Positions 54,426-63,042 of a DNA stretch of 64,000 nt are shown piece by piece. The notes below the pieces were generated by a model that worked only from the letters and a program-made list of their open reading frames with translations, ran no database searches and was not told the origin of the DNA. Made by a program: the position numbers and the translations under genes. Within the stretch, counting starts at the first letter, position 1. Each line of letters starts with the position of its first letter. Source of the DNA: GCA-1730015 sp964550655 (lineage in GTDB: Bacteria; Pseudomonadota; Gammaproteobacteria; Granulosicoccales; Granulosicoccaceae); the NCBI GenBank assembly GCA_964550655.1, contig CAZKAQ010000008.1, positions 1-64,000 on the forward strand, in the 5' to 3' direction.

Positions 54426-55274
54426 ATGTACCAAGAACATTACAAATTAAAAGCAGAACCTTTTCCACTGTCTTCACGAGGCGACAATCTGTATTTTCAT
54501 GAGTCTTTTAAGAGATCCATGTCATATCTTTTGTACGCGTTTCACAGGGGTGAAGGAATGGTTTTGATAACCGGTATGCCTGGCAGCGGTAAAACGACAT
54601 TAATTGAAGAGATAGTTGCGGAAACCAGTGATAACGAAATGCCGGTTGCAGTAGTAGATTGCGCGAACCTCGCAGGCAGTGATCTTCTGGAGCTTTACCT
54701 GGAACAGCTCGGTGTGGTTGCAGCTGCAGGGGTTTCGAACGCACGTGCGGTTCGTGACACATTAATTAACATAAGGCAGGCAAAGAGGCCGGTGCTGGTA
54801 CTTGATGATGCGCACCTTTTATCTGAAGACGATTTGGCGGTAGTCTATATGCTTTGCAATTTGAAACATGAAGGTACTCATCTTCTTCAGGTCGTTTTAG
54901 CCGGGCAGCCAAATCTGCGGGAAAAACTGCTGTCGCCAGGTTTTGAGCAATTTCATCAACGATTAGTTGCAACTTGCAACATTCAATCACTGGAGATGTC
55001 TGAGACACGAGAGTACATTCTGCATAAGCTTCGATCAGTAGGCTGGACTAACAATCCAGGCATAGCAGAGAGTGTTTTCGGTGCGGTTTACAGATCCAGC
55101 CTTGGGCTGCCAAGATGGGTTGATTTGATTTGTAGTCGTATGCTGTTGAATGCGATGGCCGATGATAGAAAATTTATTTCTCTCGATGACATTTGTGAAG
55201 TCATTCGGGATCTTATTAACGAAGACTTACTGCCGGATCAGGTCCGGCTTTCAAGTCAGAAACAAGTAGCATGA
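54426..55274 (+). CDS. XrtA-associated AAA ATPase (ExeA-like)
   Basis: A 282-residue P-loop ATPase of the ExeA/TniB-like group. Walker A is GMPGSGKTT (50-58) and Walker B VLVLDDAH (about 119-126). The start MYQEHYKLKAEPFPLSSRGDNLYFH is typical of the PEP-CTERM-associated ATPase family. Such proteins sit beside export genes in exosortase A loci; their role is not known in detail, perhaps assembly or regulation of the export machinery. Its stop overlaps the start of the Wza-like gene (ATGATGA). Confidence 0.9.
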   Translation: MYQEHYKLKAEPFPLSSRGDNLYFHESFKRSMSYLLYAFHRGEGMVLITGMPGSGKTTLIEEIVAETSDNEMPVAVVDCANLAGSDLLELYLEQLGVVAAAGVSNARAVRDTLINIRQAKRPVLVLDDAHLLSEDDLAVVYMLCNLKHEGTHLLQVVLAGQPNLREKLLSPGFEQFHQRLVATCNIQSLEMSETREYILHKLRSVGWTNNPGIAESVFGAVYRSSLGLPRWVDLICSRMLLNAMADDRKFISLDDICEVIRDLINEDLLPDQVRLSSQKQVA

Positions 55275-55945
55275 TGATTAATATGAAAACTGTCTTAACT
55301 ACTGTGATTGCATTATTTGTTGCTGCCGGATGCGCTTCTGGTCCGCCGAACCAAGCGATAACTCCTACAACAGTAGCAGCTTCCGCTCCGGCTTCTGCGC
55401 CAGCTGCCGATACAGGTACTGTTGCGAGATCCGACGACCAGTATCAATATATAATTGGTCCGGGTGACACACTTGACATTTTTGTCTGGGGGTATGACGA
55501 CTTAACGGTATCAGTGCCGGTCAGGCCGGATGGCAAAATTACCACCCGCCTGATTGAAGACATGCAGGCGAGTGGTAAAACACCGACGACTCTGGCGCGT
55601 GATATTGAGGCAAAGTATGTCACTTACGTGAAGAACCCCACAGTTTCCGTCACTGTAGATGAGTTTGTCGGCGTTCCGTCGCAACAGATAAAAGTGGTCG
55701 GTGGTGGGTCACAACCCAAAACCGTGCCGTACAGGGATAAAATGACTGTGTTGGACGTAATGATTGAAGTTGGCGGCTTAAGCAAGTTCTCAAGTGGCAA
55801 CAAGGCACGTCTGGTGCGTAATGTTAACGGCGAGCAGAAGTCATACAGAGTTAAGTTGCACAATTTGTTGAAGGGTGGTGATATCAGTGCTAACCGACCG
55901 GTTCAACCAGGTGATATCATTATCATTCCGGAGTCGTGGTTCTAG
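55271..55945 (+). CDS. Wza-like polysaccharide export lipoprotein, XrtA-associated type
   Basis: A 224-residue outer-membrane lipoprotein with lipobox VAAGC (Cys21). The polysaccharide export domain has YIIGPGDTLDIFVWGYDDLTVSVPVRPDGKITTRLIED, and an SLBB-like domain (IKVVGGGSQPKTVPYRDKMTVLDVMIEVGGLSKF) follows. Compared with E. coli Wza (379 residues) it is short, as in exosortase-A loci. It forms or lines the export channel. It is coupled to the ATPase upstream and 54 bases before the chain-length gene. Confidence 0.93.
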   Translation: MMINMKTVLTTVIALFVAAGCASGPPNQAITPTTVAASAPASAPAADTGTVARSDDQYQYIIGPGDTLDIFVWGYDDLTVSVPVRPDGKITTRLIEDMQASGKTPTTLARDIEAKYVTYVKNPTVSVTVDEFVGVPSQQIKVVGGGSQPKTVPYRDKMTVLDVMIEVGGLSKFSSGNKARLVRNVNGEQKSYRVKLHNLLKGGDISANRPVQPGDIIIIPESWF

Positions 55946-55999
55946 GTTTTAATGGAAAACAATTGGCTATCCGAAGCATAAAAGGCTAAGTACACTGCA

Positions 56000-57592
56000 A
56001 TGCATGAGTTATTTGACAAGTTAAGTGAGTTTGTCTGGGGAGTTACCAGATACCGGTGGACGGCACTGGCAGTTGCCTGGATGCTTGCCTTGCTCGGCTG
56101 GATACTGGTCGCGCAGGTTGATTCTCGATACCCGGCAACAGCGCGGTTATTCGTTGACACCAATCGTATTCTCGGTCCTCTGATTCGTGATATCTCGGTT
56201 CAGACTGATGTTAAGAAGCAGGTTGCGTTGATGAGTAAGACACTCCTGAGCCGGCCAAACCTTGAGGCGTTAATCGAAAAGAATAACCTTGATTTTGAAA
56301 TAGAAGCTGGCAATGTCAGCGGGTACGAGCATCTGCTGGAATTATTGCAGGAAGAAATCGAAATTTATGACACCAACGGAACCAAGTCTCTGTACTCGGT
56401 TGAGTATTCACATCAGGATGCGAATGTTGCACTTGGTGTTGTGGAAACTCTGGTGGATATCTTTGTAAACAGCTCGCTGGACGAAGAACGTAAGGATAAC
56501 CAGACGGCGATAACCTTCCTTGACAAGCAGATTGAGGAGTACGAGGTACGTCTCGCTTCTGCGGAACAGCGCCTTGCTAATTTCAAGTTGGAAAATGCAG
56601 GATCACTTCCAACCGAGTCCGGCAACTATAACGAACGGCTGGAACTCCTGATATCACAACAGCGTACCTCGGAACTCGAATTTCAGGAAGCAAGAAACAC
56701 GCGTAACGCGCTGCGTGATCAATTGGCACAGGTTGAGCGGAAAGTACTCAGTGCGGCAACCAACGAGACCGCTGAAGATGTCCGTATTAAAGAATTACAA
56801 AATTCGCTTGATGAATTGCTAGTGCGATTCACGGATCGGCATCCACAGGTATCGATTCTCCGTCAGTCTATTGCTGATCTTGAACGTGCAAAGTTAAGCG
56901 GTTCCACTGGCGCGGGTAACAGAAATGCACTGCTGCAAAGAGATGTGGTATATCAGGAGATCAGTACCTTACTGGCGGAAGCCGAAGGTGATGTAGCCAA
57001 ACTCCAGGCGAGAACTGCGAATTATAATGCGCGCGTTAATACACTGAAAAGAAGCGCTGGAAATTTTCCTATCGTAGAGGCTGAGTTAGTTCAACTTGAT
57101 CGAGACTACAACACGATTCGAAAACAGCACGAAACACTATTGAATAAGCGCGAAGCGGCCAGATTGACGGGCAATGTGGAGCGTGACTCGAACGACGTTA
57201 AGATCCGATTGATTGATCCACCGTTTGTACCTTCGCGTCCGACAGATCCGGACAAGTTGTTGTTGAATGCACTGGTTTTGGTTGGCAGTATTGCCGTAGG
57301 CGTTGCAGTGAGTTTCTTTCTGTCGCTGTTGCACCCGGTCTTCTATAACCGTCGTGAGCTTGAACACTACACACAAATCCCGGTGTTGGGTGGTGTGAGT
57401 ATGTCTCAAAAAGCTGCATCGCGGTTTGATAATACGGTATCCAATTTGAACTTTTGTATTCTCGCTATGTTGCTACCGGTTGTCTTTGGAGGTCTGCTGT
57501 ACGCGCAGATCAAGAACAGCCCGGTATACGACAGCTTGAAGCTGGATGCCGGCAACGGTACTAAACAAGTATCGTTGTTGGAAAAAAAGTAA
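56000..57592 (+). CDS. Chain-length determinant protein (Wzz/GumC-like), XrtA-associated type
   Basis: A 530-residue inner-membrane co-polymerase. A first hydrophobic segment (about 20-40) is followed by a large periplasmic domain with long coiled coils (about 165-400, Gln/Glu/Leu-rich). It ends with a second segment (about 418-440) and a third near 480-505. PxxPxxP appears in PPFVPSRPTDP. It controls polymer length and pairs with the tyrosine autokinase encoded next. Confidence 0.92.
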   Translation: MHELFDKLSEFVWGVTRYRWTALAVAWMLALLGWILVAQVDSRYPATARLFVDTNRILGPLIRDISVQTDVKKQVALMSKTLLSRPNLEALIEKNNLDFEIEAGNVSGYEHLLELLQEEIEIYDTNGTKSLYSVEYSHQDANVALGVVETLVDIFVNSSLDEERKDNQTAITFLDKQIEEYEVRLASAEQRLANFKLENAGSLPTESGNYNERLELLISQQRTSELEFQEARNTRNALRDQLAQVERKVLSAATNETAEDVRIKELQNSLDELLVRFTDRHPQVSILRQSIADLERAKLSGSTGAGNRNALLQRDVVYQEISTLLAEAEGDVAKLQARTANYNARVNTLKRSAGNFPIVEAELVQLDRDYNTIRKQHETLLNKREAARLTGNVERDSNDVKIRLIDPPFVPSRPTDPDKLLLNALVLVGSIAVGVAVSFFLSLLHPVFYNRRELEHYTQIPVLGGVSMSQKAASRFDNTVSNLNFCILAMLLPVVFGGLLYAQIKNSPVYDSLKLDAGNGTKQVSLLEKK

Positions 57593-57630
57593 TCCGAAAA
57601 AAATAAAACTTTAAAGTAAGGACCGTAGTA

Positions 57631-58593
57631 ATGGGTGCAATTGAAAAGGCCATTGCGAGATTTAATGCAACCAATCCCGAGGCGCAGCAAGATGATGCGT
57701 CTGTAAAAGATCAGCAGCAGGCTACTCCTAAGGCGCCAGGTCAGCCTCTGAGTTCCTCTGTGCAGCAGCCGGCAGCTGAGAGTCCGCCAGTGCAGCTCGT
57801 GAAGAGCGCGAGTTTCCGATCGAACGCGGCTAATACTAATAAAACCTTCACTCTGCCGTACAAGGCAATGGAACTGGAAGGATTGCTGTCATTGTCTGCC
57901 CCACGTAACCAGATGTCAGAAGAGTACCGCGCTATTAAGCGTCCGGTGCTGGCAGCTATCGACTCGCGGGATTTCGCTGATAGTGTGTCAGGCAACCGTA
58001 ATGTTATTATGGTAACCAGCTGTGTATCGGGAGAGGGAAAGACGTTTTCAGCTATCAACCTGGCACTAAGTATAGCGCTTGAAAAAGATCGCGAAGTGTT
58101 GCTGGTTGATGGTGATATTACCAATCCCAGCTGTGGTCAGCGACTGGGCTTTGATAATGATCGCCCTGGTCTTACCGAGCTTCTGCACAACAAAAACCGT
58201 GATCCGGAGGAACTGATCTGGCAGTCGGATCTTACTAACTTTCGTTTCCTGCCTGCTGGCATTTCACACAACCATGTGACAGAACTGCTCTCGAGCCGGA
58301 ATATGTCTGATCTGGTCGATGGTCTTTCACGCAATTATCCGGACCGGGTGATTATCATTGATTCAGCCCCTTTGCTGTTGACCAGTGAGGCGAGTATCGT
58401 GGCCGATTTGTCAGGACAAATTGTTTTCGTGGTCAGTGCTGAATCGACTACCCGGGGTATGGTGGCAGATGCGCTGAGAATCGTTAATGATCATTCCAGA
58501 GTTGGTTTTCTGCTGAACAAGACGCGTAAATCCCAGAATCATATCTATGGTTACGGCTACGGATATGGGTATGGGCAGACCGGTACTGGCTAG
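57631..58593 (+). CDS. Tyrosine autokinase (BY-kinase), XrtA-associated type
   Basis: A 320-residue cytoplasmic P-loop kinase. Walker A is SCVSGEGKTFS (130-140), Walker A' VLLVDGDI (156-163), and Walker B VIIIDSAPLLL (about 244-254). The N-terminus (about 1-75) is disordered and Gln-rich. The C-terminus ends in a striking run of alternating Tyr and Gly (five Tyr in HIYGYGYGYGYGQ), the likely autophosphorylation cluster. It modulates the chain-length determinant encoded just upstream. Confidence 0.92.
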   Translation: MGAIEKAIARFNATNPEAQQDDASVKDQQQATPKAPGQPLSSSVQQPAAESPPVQLVKSASFRSNAANTNKTFTLPYKAMELEGLLSLSAPRNQMSEEYRAIKRPVLAAIDSRDFADSVSGNRNVIMVTSCVSGEGKTFSAINLALSIALEKDREVLLVDGDITNPSCGQRLGFDNDRPGLTELLHNKNRDPEELIWQSDLTNFRFLPAGISHNHVTELLSSRNMSDLVDGLSRNYPDRVIIIDSAPLLLTSEASIVADLSGQIVFVVSAESTTRGMVADALRIVNDHSRVGFLLNKTRKSQNHIYGYGYGYGYGQTGTG

Positions 58594-58623
58594 AAATAAA
58601 GCGGCAAGAATTCAAACACCAGC

Positions 58624-58643
58624 GCCACACATTATTGTGTGGC
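58624..58643. promoter_or_regulatory. Stable stem-loop between kinase and barrel genes
   Basis: GCCACACA-ttat-TGTGTGGC is a perfect 8-bp stem with a 4-base loop, about 30 bases after the kinase stop codon and 155 bases before the next start. No T run follows, so it may be a processing or attenuation site inside the operon. Confidence 0.5.
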
Positions 58644-58798
58644 CCGACTATACTCCTGCCTGATAATGCCAAAATACCAACATTGGCCAACGCTCCGACC
58701 CACCTTCATATTGTCTCATGCGTGCCTCGTTTATCTCTAAAGCTACAACTCGCTAAATTACTTCAGCTTTGCGGGTAACAGCAAAAACGGATTGTCCC

Positions 58799-60136
58799 AT
58801 GAATAGAAATATTATCCCGGCATCTCTACTGTTCTCTTTGTTCGGTTTGCTGGCAACACCTGTGTACGCACAGTGGGAAATTTATAAATTTCTGGATGTC
58901 GGAGTACTTGGCACAGACAACCTGCGGCAACTCGATTCAGGCGGCGAGGTTGTCTTCAGTGTCCGACCGTCGGTTGAGCTGGAATTCGACGGAAACCGGT
59001 TCGATACAGATATCGTTGTCGGACTTGAGGCACTTCGTTTCGTTAATGAGGAAGACAATATCCTCGATCCGCAATTTACACTAACAACCCAGGGCCCATT
59101 GATTGAGAATGCGCTATTTCTGAATTCCAGTGTGGAAATCGGTAAGGTTGTCAGTGGTGCCGACGTGTTCGACCTCACTGATGACTCTGATACCCAGCTT
59201 CGTTTCCGGTTGAACCCGTTTGTAGCTCGTCAGTTTGGGCAAACTACCGACTTTTTTCTTGGCTACGGTCATCAGTCCCTGGACAACGATATTGACGGAT
59301 CGATCGACTTTATTGAAAACACGCTCCAATTTGCCTTAAACAGAGACCCCAGTACTGGTGGTTTGATCTGGGGTGTCGGGGCCAACTACGAGAACCAGGC
59401 TGTAGATGGTGACGGTTTTGAACAGAATTTTGACAGTAATTCAGTCTTTGCGTCGCTTGGTTATACCGTCAGGCAGGGTACGCTGGTCGAGGTGGTCTTC
59501 GGGCGTGAAGACAATGACATCACGAATCTTAACGCTGCCGAAGACTCCGGTGGATTCGTGGAAGGGCGAGTGCGCTGGACGCCTAACGAGCGGACTTCAC
59601 TGGTGGTAGGTTATAGCGATCGTTTTTTTGGTGAGGGCCTGATATTGTCTTTCAGCCATCGAGTGCGAAATTCCGAGCTCACCGCTTCGGTGACTCGTGA
59701 GGTGGGCAATCAGGACCTGACACTTGGTGAAATCACGCCTTTCGCCGGAGATGTAGATTCGCCGGTACCGACAGATGGTGGCCTGCTGGATGGTGACATC
59801 ACCGGGCGAAGCCTGTTTGTCGACGAGCGATATTCCGTCGGTTACAAGCTGGCGGGCCGTCGCTCGGATTTCATCGTTGATGCCATTTTTTCAGACCAGG
59901 AGGAAATTGACGGATCTGAAACGCGAACGCAATTTATTGGTCGTGCGGCGTTTGATCGTCAATTAAGTTCTCTGACAACTGTGCGTTTCCAGTATCAATT
60001 TTTGGCCGAAGAGGACGAAGACGGGTCGACAGAAAATGAGAATCGATTCGGCATCAGGCTTATCTACAACTTTGATCGAAAAGAACGCGAATCTATTCTT
60101 AGTTCTGTCCTTAGTAAGGACGATGAACTTCAGTAA
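58799..60136 (+). CDS. Outer-membrane beta-barrel protein, PEP-CTERM-system-associated type
   Basis: About 445 residues from the ATG at 58799, where a signal peptide begins (hydrophobic run ending TPVYAQW, cleavage after Ala); a TTG frame 30 bases upstream adds residues without support. The mature part consists of alternating strands with aromatic girdles, typical of an outer-membrane barrel, and the family hallmark (a paralogue group found beside XrtA export genes). It probably takes part in polymer passage or anchoring. Its last ~68 codons and 3' flank have been duplicated in tandem downstream. Confidence 0.85.
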   Translation: MNRNIIPASLLFSLFGLLATPVYAQWEIYKFLDVGVLGTDNLRQLDSGGEVVFSVRPSVELEFDGNRFDTDIVVGLEALRFVNEEDNILDPQFTLTTQGPLIENALFLNSSVEIGKVVSGADVFDLTDDSDTQLRFRLNPFVARQFGQTTDFFLGYGHQSLDNDIDGSIDFIENTLQFALNRDPSTGGLIWGVGANYENQAVDGDGFEQNFDSNSVFASLGYTVRQGTLVEVVFGREDNDITNLNAAEDSGGFVEGRVRWTPNERTSLVVGYSDRFFGEGLILSFSHRVRNSELTASVTREVGNQDLTLGEITPFAGDVDSPVPTDGGLLDGDITGRSLFVDERYSVGYKLAGRRSDFIVDAIFSDQEEIDGSETRTQFIGRAAFDRQLSSLTTVRFQYQFLAEEDEDGSTENENRFGIRLIYNFDRKERESILSSVLSKDDELQ

Positions 60137-60284
60137 AGTAATGCGACATCGCCGATAAAAAACTCACGGACATTGTTTCGTGTTTTGTTAAATAGTTAAG
60201 CCCTTTCACCTTCCTGGACTCAACGATGCGGTTGCTCGTTCGGGTCATCTTTCAATTTGAACCCTGACATGCGCAACAGGTCAC
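59933..60284. repeat. Copy 1 of a ~352-bp tandem duplication
   Basis: Contains the last 68 codons of the barrel gene and 148 bases after its stop. It starts TTTATTGGTCGTGCGGCGTT. The same order of words recurs in copy 2 at a spacing of 352-354 bases. Confidence 0.85.
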
Positions 60285-60640
60285 TTTATTGGTCGCGCGG
60301 CGTTTGATCGTCTAACGTAAGATATCTCACAACAGTTCGTTGCCGGTATCAATTTTTTGCCGAAGATGACGATACCCTGTCAACAGAAAATCGAGGATCG
60401 ATTCGGAACACGCTTATCGACAATATTGATCGAAAAGAACGCGTATCTGTTCTTGGTTCTGTCCGTGGTAAGGATGTCAACTTCAGTAAAAAAATGTGAC
60501 ATCACCGATATAAAATTTACTACCTTTGTTTGGTATTTTGATTAATAAATAAGTACTTTCATCATCTTATACTCATCGATGCGGTTCCTCGTTCAGGTTA
60601 TCTCTTAATTTGAACTCCGACATGGGCAGCAGGTCTCTTT
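60285..60640 (+). pseudogene. Copy 2: decayed duplicate of the barrel gene 3' end
   Basis: Starts TTTATTGGTCGCGCGGCGTT and follows copy 1 with many substitutions and small indels. The word TTGATCGAAAAGAACGCG is identical at 60072-60089 and 60426-60443. The corresponding frame has a stop after FIGRAAFDRLT, then resumes in another phase with YQFFAEDDDTLSTEN and IDRKERVSVLGSV. There is no start codon or signal peptide, so this is a non-functional relic and not a gene. A second partial echo (AAGCAGGTCACT) lies at 60679. It fills most of the 611-base gap before the sugar transferase. Confidence 0.85.
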
Positions 60641-60747
60641 ATGTGACCTGTACGATGTTATAAGATCGGTCGGCGCTAAGCAGGTCACTGTATTAATATT
60701 GTAACTGCCGTATCCTTGCGTGGCCTTAAAAACAGACTAGAGAGCCA

Positions 60748-62145
60748 ATGGAATTAGAGTCCGTAAATGTAGATGTCGCCGGAAACATTTCCCGTACACT
60801 GGCACGCCCGAAGTCCACCAGAAAACTATCTCTGGCAGGCATTCGTCCCTGGACCTGGTTTGTTATCGACTATGCTATTGCATATACGGCTGCCACTGTC
60901 GCTTTCACGCTTACACCGCATGGATTGACTAATGTTGAACAGGAACATGTCGGTGCGCTGGGCTTTTCACTTGGCGCAGCTCTGATGGTAGCTTTGGTAG
61001 CTCACGTTGCCGGCCTTCACGAATTGAATCAGAGAAAGCGATCTTTCGGACTGCTGGCCCGGTGTTTCTTTGTCTCGTTGATTGCTCTGGTTCTTATCAA
61101 TGCAGAACTGTTATTCGTCCACTACCTCACAGTTGGGCGTCTAATCACTTTCTTTACACTGCTGGGTTGTACCGCAGGTCTGTTTGCATTGCGTGCTTTG
61201 CTGGTAGGTATTGCGGTACGAAACACGTATGTTGCGGCACTGGTTGGCTCGACAGACTACATCCAGCGTAGCTTGAATTTTCTCGGTACGGACCAGCCCG
61301 GCGGGATGGAAATCGTATCGCTGGATTTGAGCAAGTATCCGGACACTAACCTGAAAGAGTGGACCATAGCGAATGGTGTCGATCAGGTTGTCTTTGATGT
61401 CGATGATACATTGGCTCCATCTCAGACAGATCTGCTTAAACTAATAGACAGTACGTTAACAGTCTCACGATTTACCGCGTTCGTTGAAAATCTGTACGAA
61501 AAAGTACCGACACAAAGTATTACTGCTCAATGGATCATCGATACCCAGGCCGAGCATGAAAGCCTTTACAAAAGCACCATGAAAAGAGTATTTGATGTGG
61601 CCATTGCTTCTGTAGCGTTGGTACTGTCACTACCTTTCGTAGTGATTGCTGCAATTGCGATTAAGCTTGAAAGCCCCGGTCCTGTTATTTTTCGTCAGGA
61701 GCGCGTTGGTCAGTATGGTCGAACATTCACCATGCTCAAGCTTCGCAGCATGCGCTCTGATGCGGAAAAGGATGGAGCTCAGTATGCGCAGGAAGGCGAT
61801 GCTCGTGTGACCCGTGTCGGTCAGTTCCTTCGTAGCAGCAGAATTGATGAAGCTCCGCAGTTAATTAACGTGCTTGCGGGCCACATGTCACTGGTAGGCC
61901 CTCGGCCTGAGCGCCCGGAATTTACCGGAAAGCTGGAGTCAAGTATTGAGTTTTTCGTGCACAGACTGATGGTCAAGCCAGGTATTACCGGCTGGGCTCA
62001 GATTAATGCTGATTATGCTGTCAGTGAAGAGGATTCGATAAACAAGCTGTCGTATGACCTCTACTATGTGAAGATGCTGTCATTAGCAATGGATGTACGC
62101 ATCCTGCTGAGAACAATCTCACGATTTTCCGCTGGTGCGCGATAA
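60748..62145 (+). CDS. Initiating sugar transferase (undecaprenyl-phosphate sugar-1-phosphate transferase), XrtA-associated type
   Basis: A 465-residue inner-membrane protein. Four hydrophobic segments at the N-terminus (about 35-150), a CoA-binding-like Rossmann domain, then the bacterial sugar transferase domain from about residue 278: KRVFDVAIASVALVLSLPFVVIAA, GPVIFRQERVG, FTMLKLRSMRSDAE, SSRIDEAPQLINVLAG, SLVGPRPERPEF. It loads the first sugar phosphate on undecaprenyl phosphate and so starts each EPS repeat unit. It follows the decayed duplication. Confidence 0.92.
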   Translation: MELESVNVDVAGNISRTLARPKSTRKLSLAGIRPWTWFVIDYAIAYTAATVAFTLTPHGLTNVEQEHVGALGFSLGAALMVALVAHVAGLHELNQRKRSFGLLARCFFVSLIALVLINAELLFVHYLTVGRLITFFTLLGCTAGLFALRALLVGIAVRNTYVAALVGSTDYIQRSLNFLGTDQPGGMEIVSLDLSKYPDTNLKEWTIANGVDQVVFDVDDTLAPSQTDLLKLIDSTLTVSRFTAFVENLYEKVPTQSITAQWIIDTQAEHESLYKSTMKRVFDVAIASVALVLSLPFVVIAAIAIKLESPGPVIFRQERVGQYGRTFTMLKLRSMRSDAEKDGAQYAQEGDARVTRVGQFLRSSRIDEAPQLINVLAGHMSLVGPRPERPEFTGKLESSIEFFVHRLMVKPGITGWAQINADYAVSEEDSINKLSYDLYYVKMLSLAMDVRILLRTISRFSAGAR

Positions 62146-62289
62146 ACCGTATAATCACCACCTGTCGGAAACGCTCGACGCAACGCCAGTTTGCTTCTTT
62201 TGCTAGTGATTCTCATTTGCCGACTCGCGATTGAACGATAGTCGGTTAACGCTGTCAATGTCGGGTACCTGTCGAACTGAGGATTGGCA

Positions 62290-62964
62290 ATGATCAAAGG
62301 CCTGAATGTTAAAATAGCGTTATTGTTAGTTTTGCCGGCTTTGGCGCTGTTTGCACTGACCAGCGCGAACTCAACGAACACCACAACGGAATCCGAAAAC
62401 AGCGAGAACACCGGCATTGAAGGCGCTACCGCGATTTTTGCTGGCGGTTGTTTCTGGTGTGTTGAATCAGATTTTGATCAAGTGCCCGGGGTTCTTGAGA
62501 CAGTTTCAGGTTATACGGGTGGGAAAACCGATCAGCCCAACTACAAGAATCACCACCAGGGTCGCCATCGGGAAGCGGTACGAATCACTTATGATCCCGA
62601 GCAAGTGGCGTATGCAGAGTTAGTGGATATATTTTGGCGTAGCGTAGATCCCACTGATGCTGGTGGCCAGTTCTGCGATCGCGGCCATAGCTATACAACA
62701 GCCATCTATACGATTGATCAAACGCAACACAACATTGCAACGGCTTCGCTCGAGAAGTTGAGAGAAGACGGCGCATTGAAGCAGCCGATTGTCACTCCCA
62801 TTGAGCCTGCAGCTGATTTTTGGCCGGCTGAACTTTATCACCAGGACTACTATCAGAAAAATCCGCTTCGCTACAAATACTACCGTGCTGCCTGCGGTCG
62901 TGATCATCGGGTTAAGAAAGTCTGGGGTAGTGAAGAAGCTTATATGGGAATTAAAAAGAGCTAG
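62290..62964 (+). CDS. msrA: Peptide-methionine (S)-S-oxide reductase, secreted type
   Basis: A 224-residue protein from the ATG at 62290; a TTG six bases upstream is less likely. The N-terminus is a signal-peptide-like hydrophobic stretch (about 8-27), so the enzyme is probably periplasmic. The catalytic motif AGGCFWCVE (Cys54) is intact, followed by GVLETVSGYTGG, NHHQGRHREAVRITYDP, and the C-terminal YYRAACGRDHRVKKVWG. It repairs oxidised methionine in envelope proteins. Note the active site uses Cys, although selA lies next door. Confidence 0.93.
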   Translation: MIKGLNVKIALLLVLPALALFALTSANSTNTTTESENSENTGIEGATAIFAGGCFWCVESDFDQVPGVLETVSGYTGGKTDQPNYKNHHQGRHREAVRITYDPEQVAYAELVDIFWRSVDPTDAGGQFCDRGHSYTTAIYTIDQTQHNIATASLEKLREDGALKQPIVTPIEPAADFWPAELYHQDYYQKNPLRYKYYRAACGRDHRVKKVWGSEEAYMGIKKS

Positions 62965-63042
62965 AAGCCTAAGCGGCGGAACCTCGAATTGAGCGCGCAG
63001 CACAGGGTGAGTTGTTCTTTGAACGGTGGATTAATCCTGCGG

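Noticed and set aside
60357..60545. 62-codon frame in the gap before the sugar transferase
   Set aside because: It is an out-of-phase reading of the decayed duplicate of the barrel gene.
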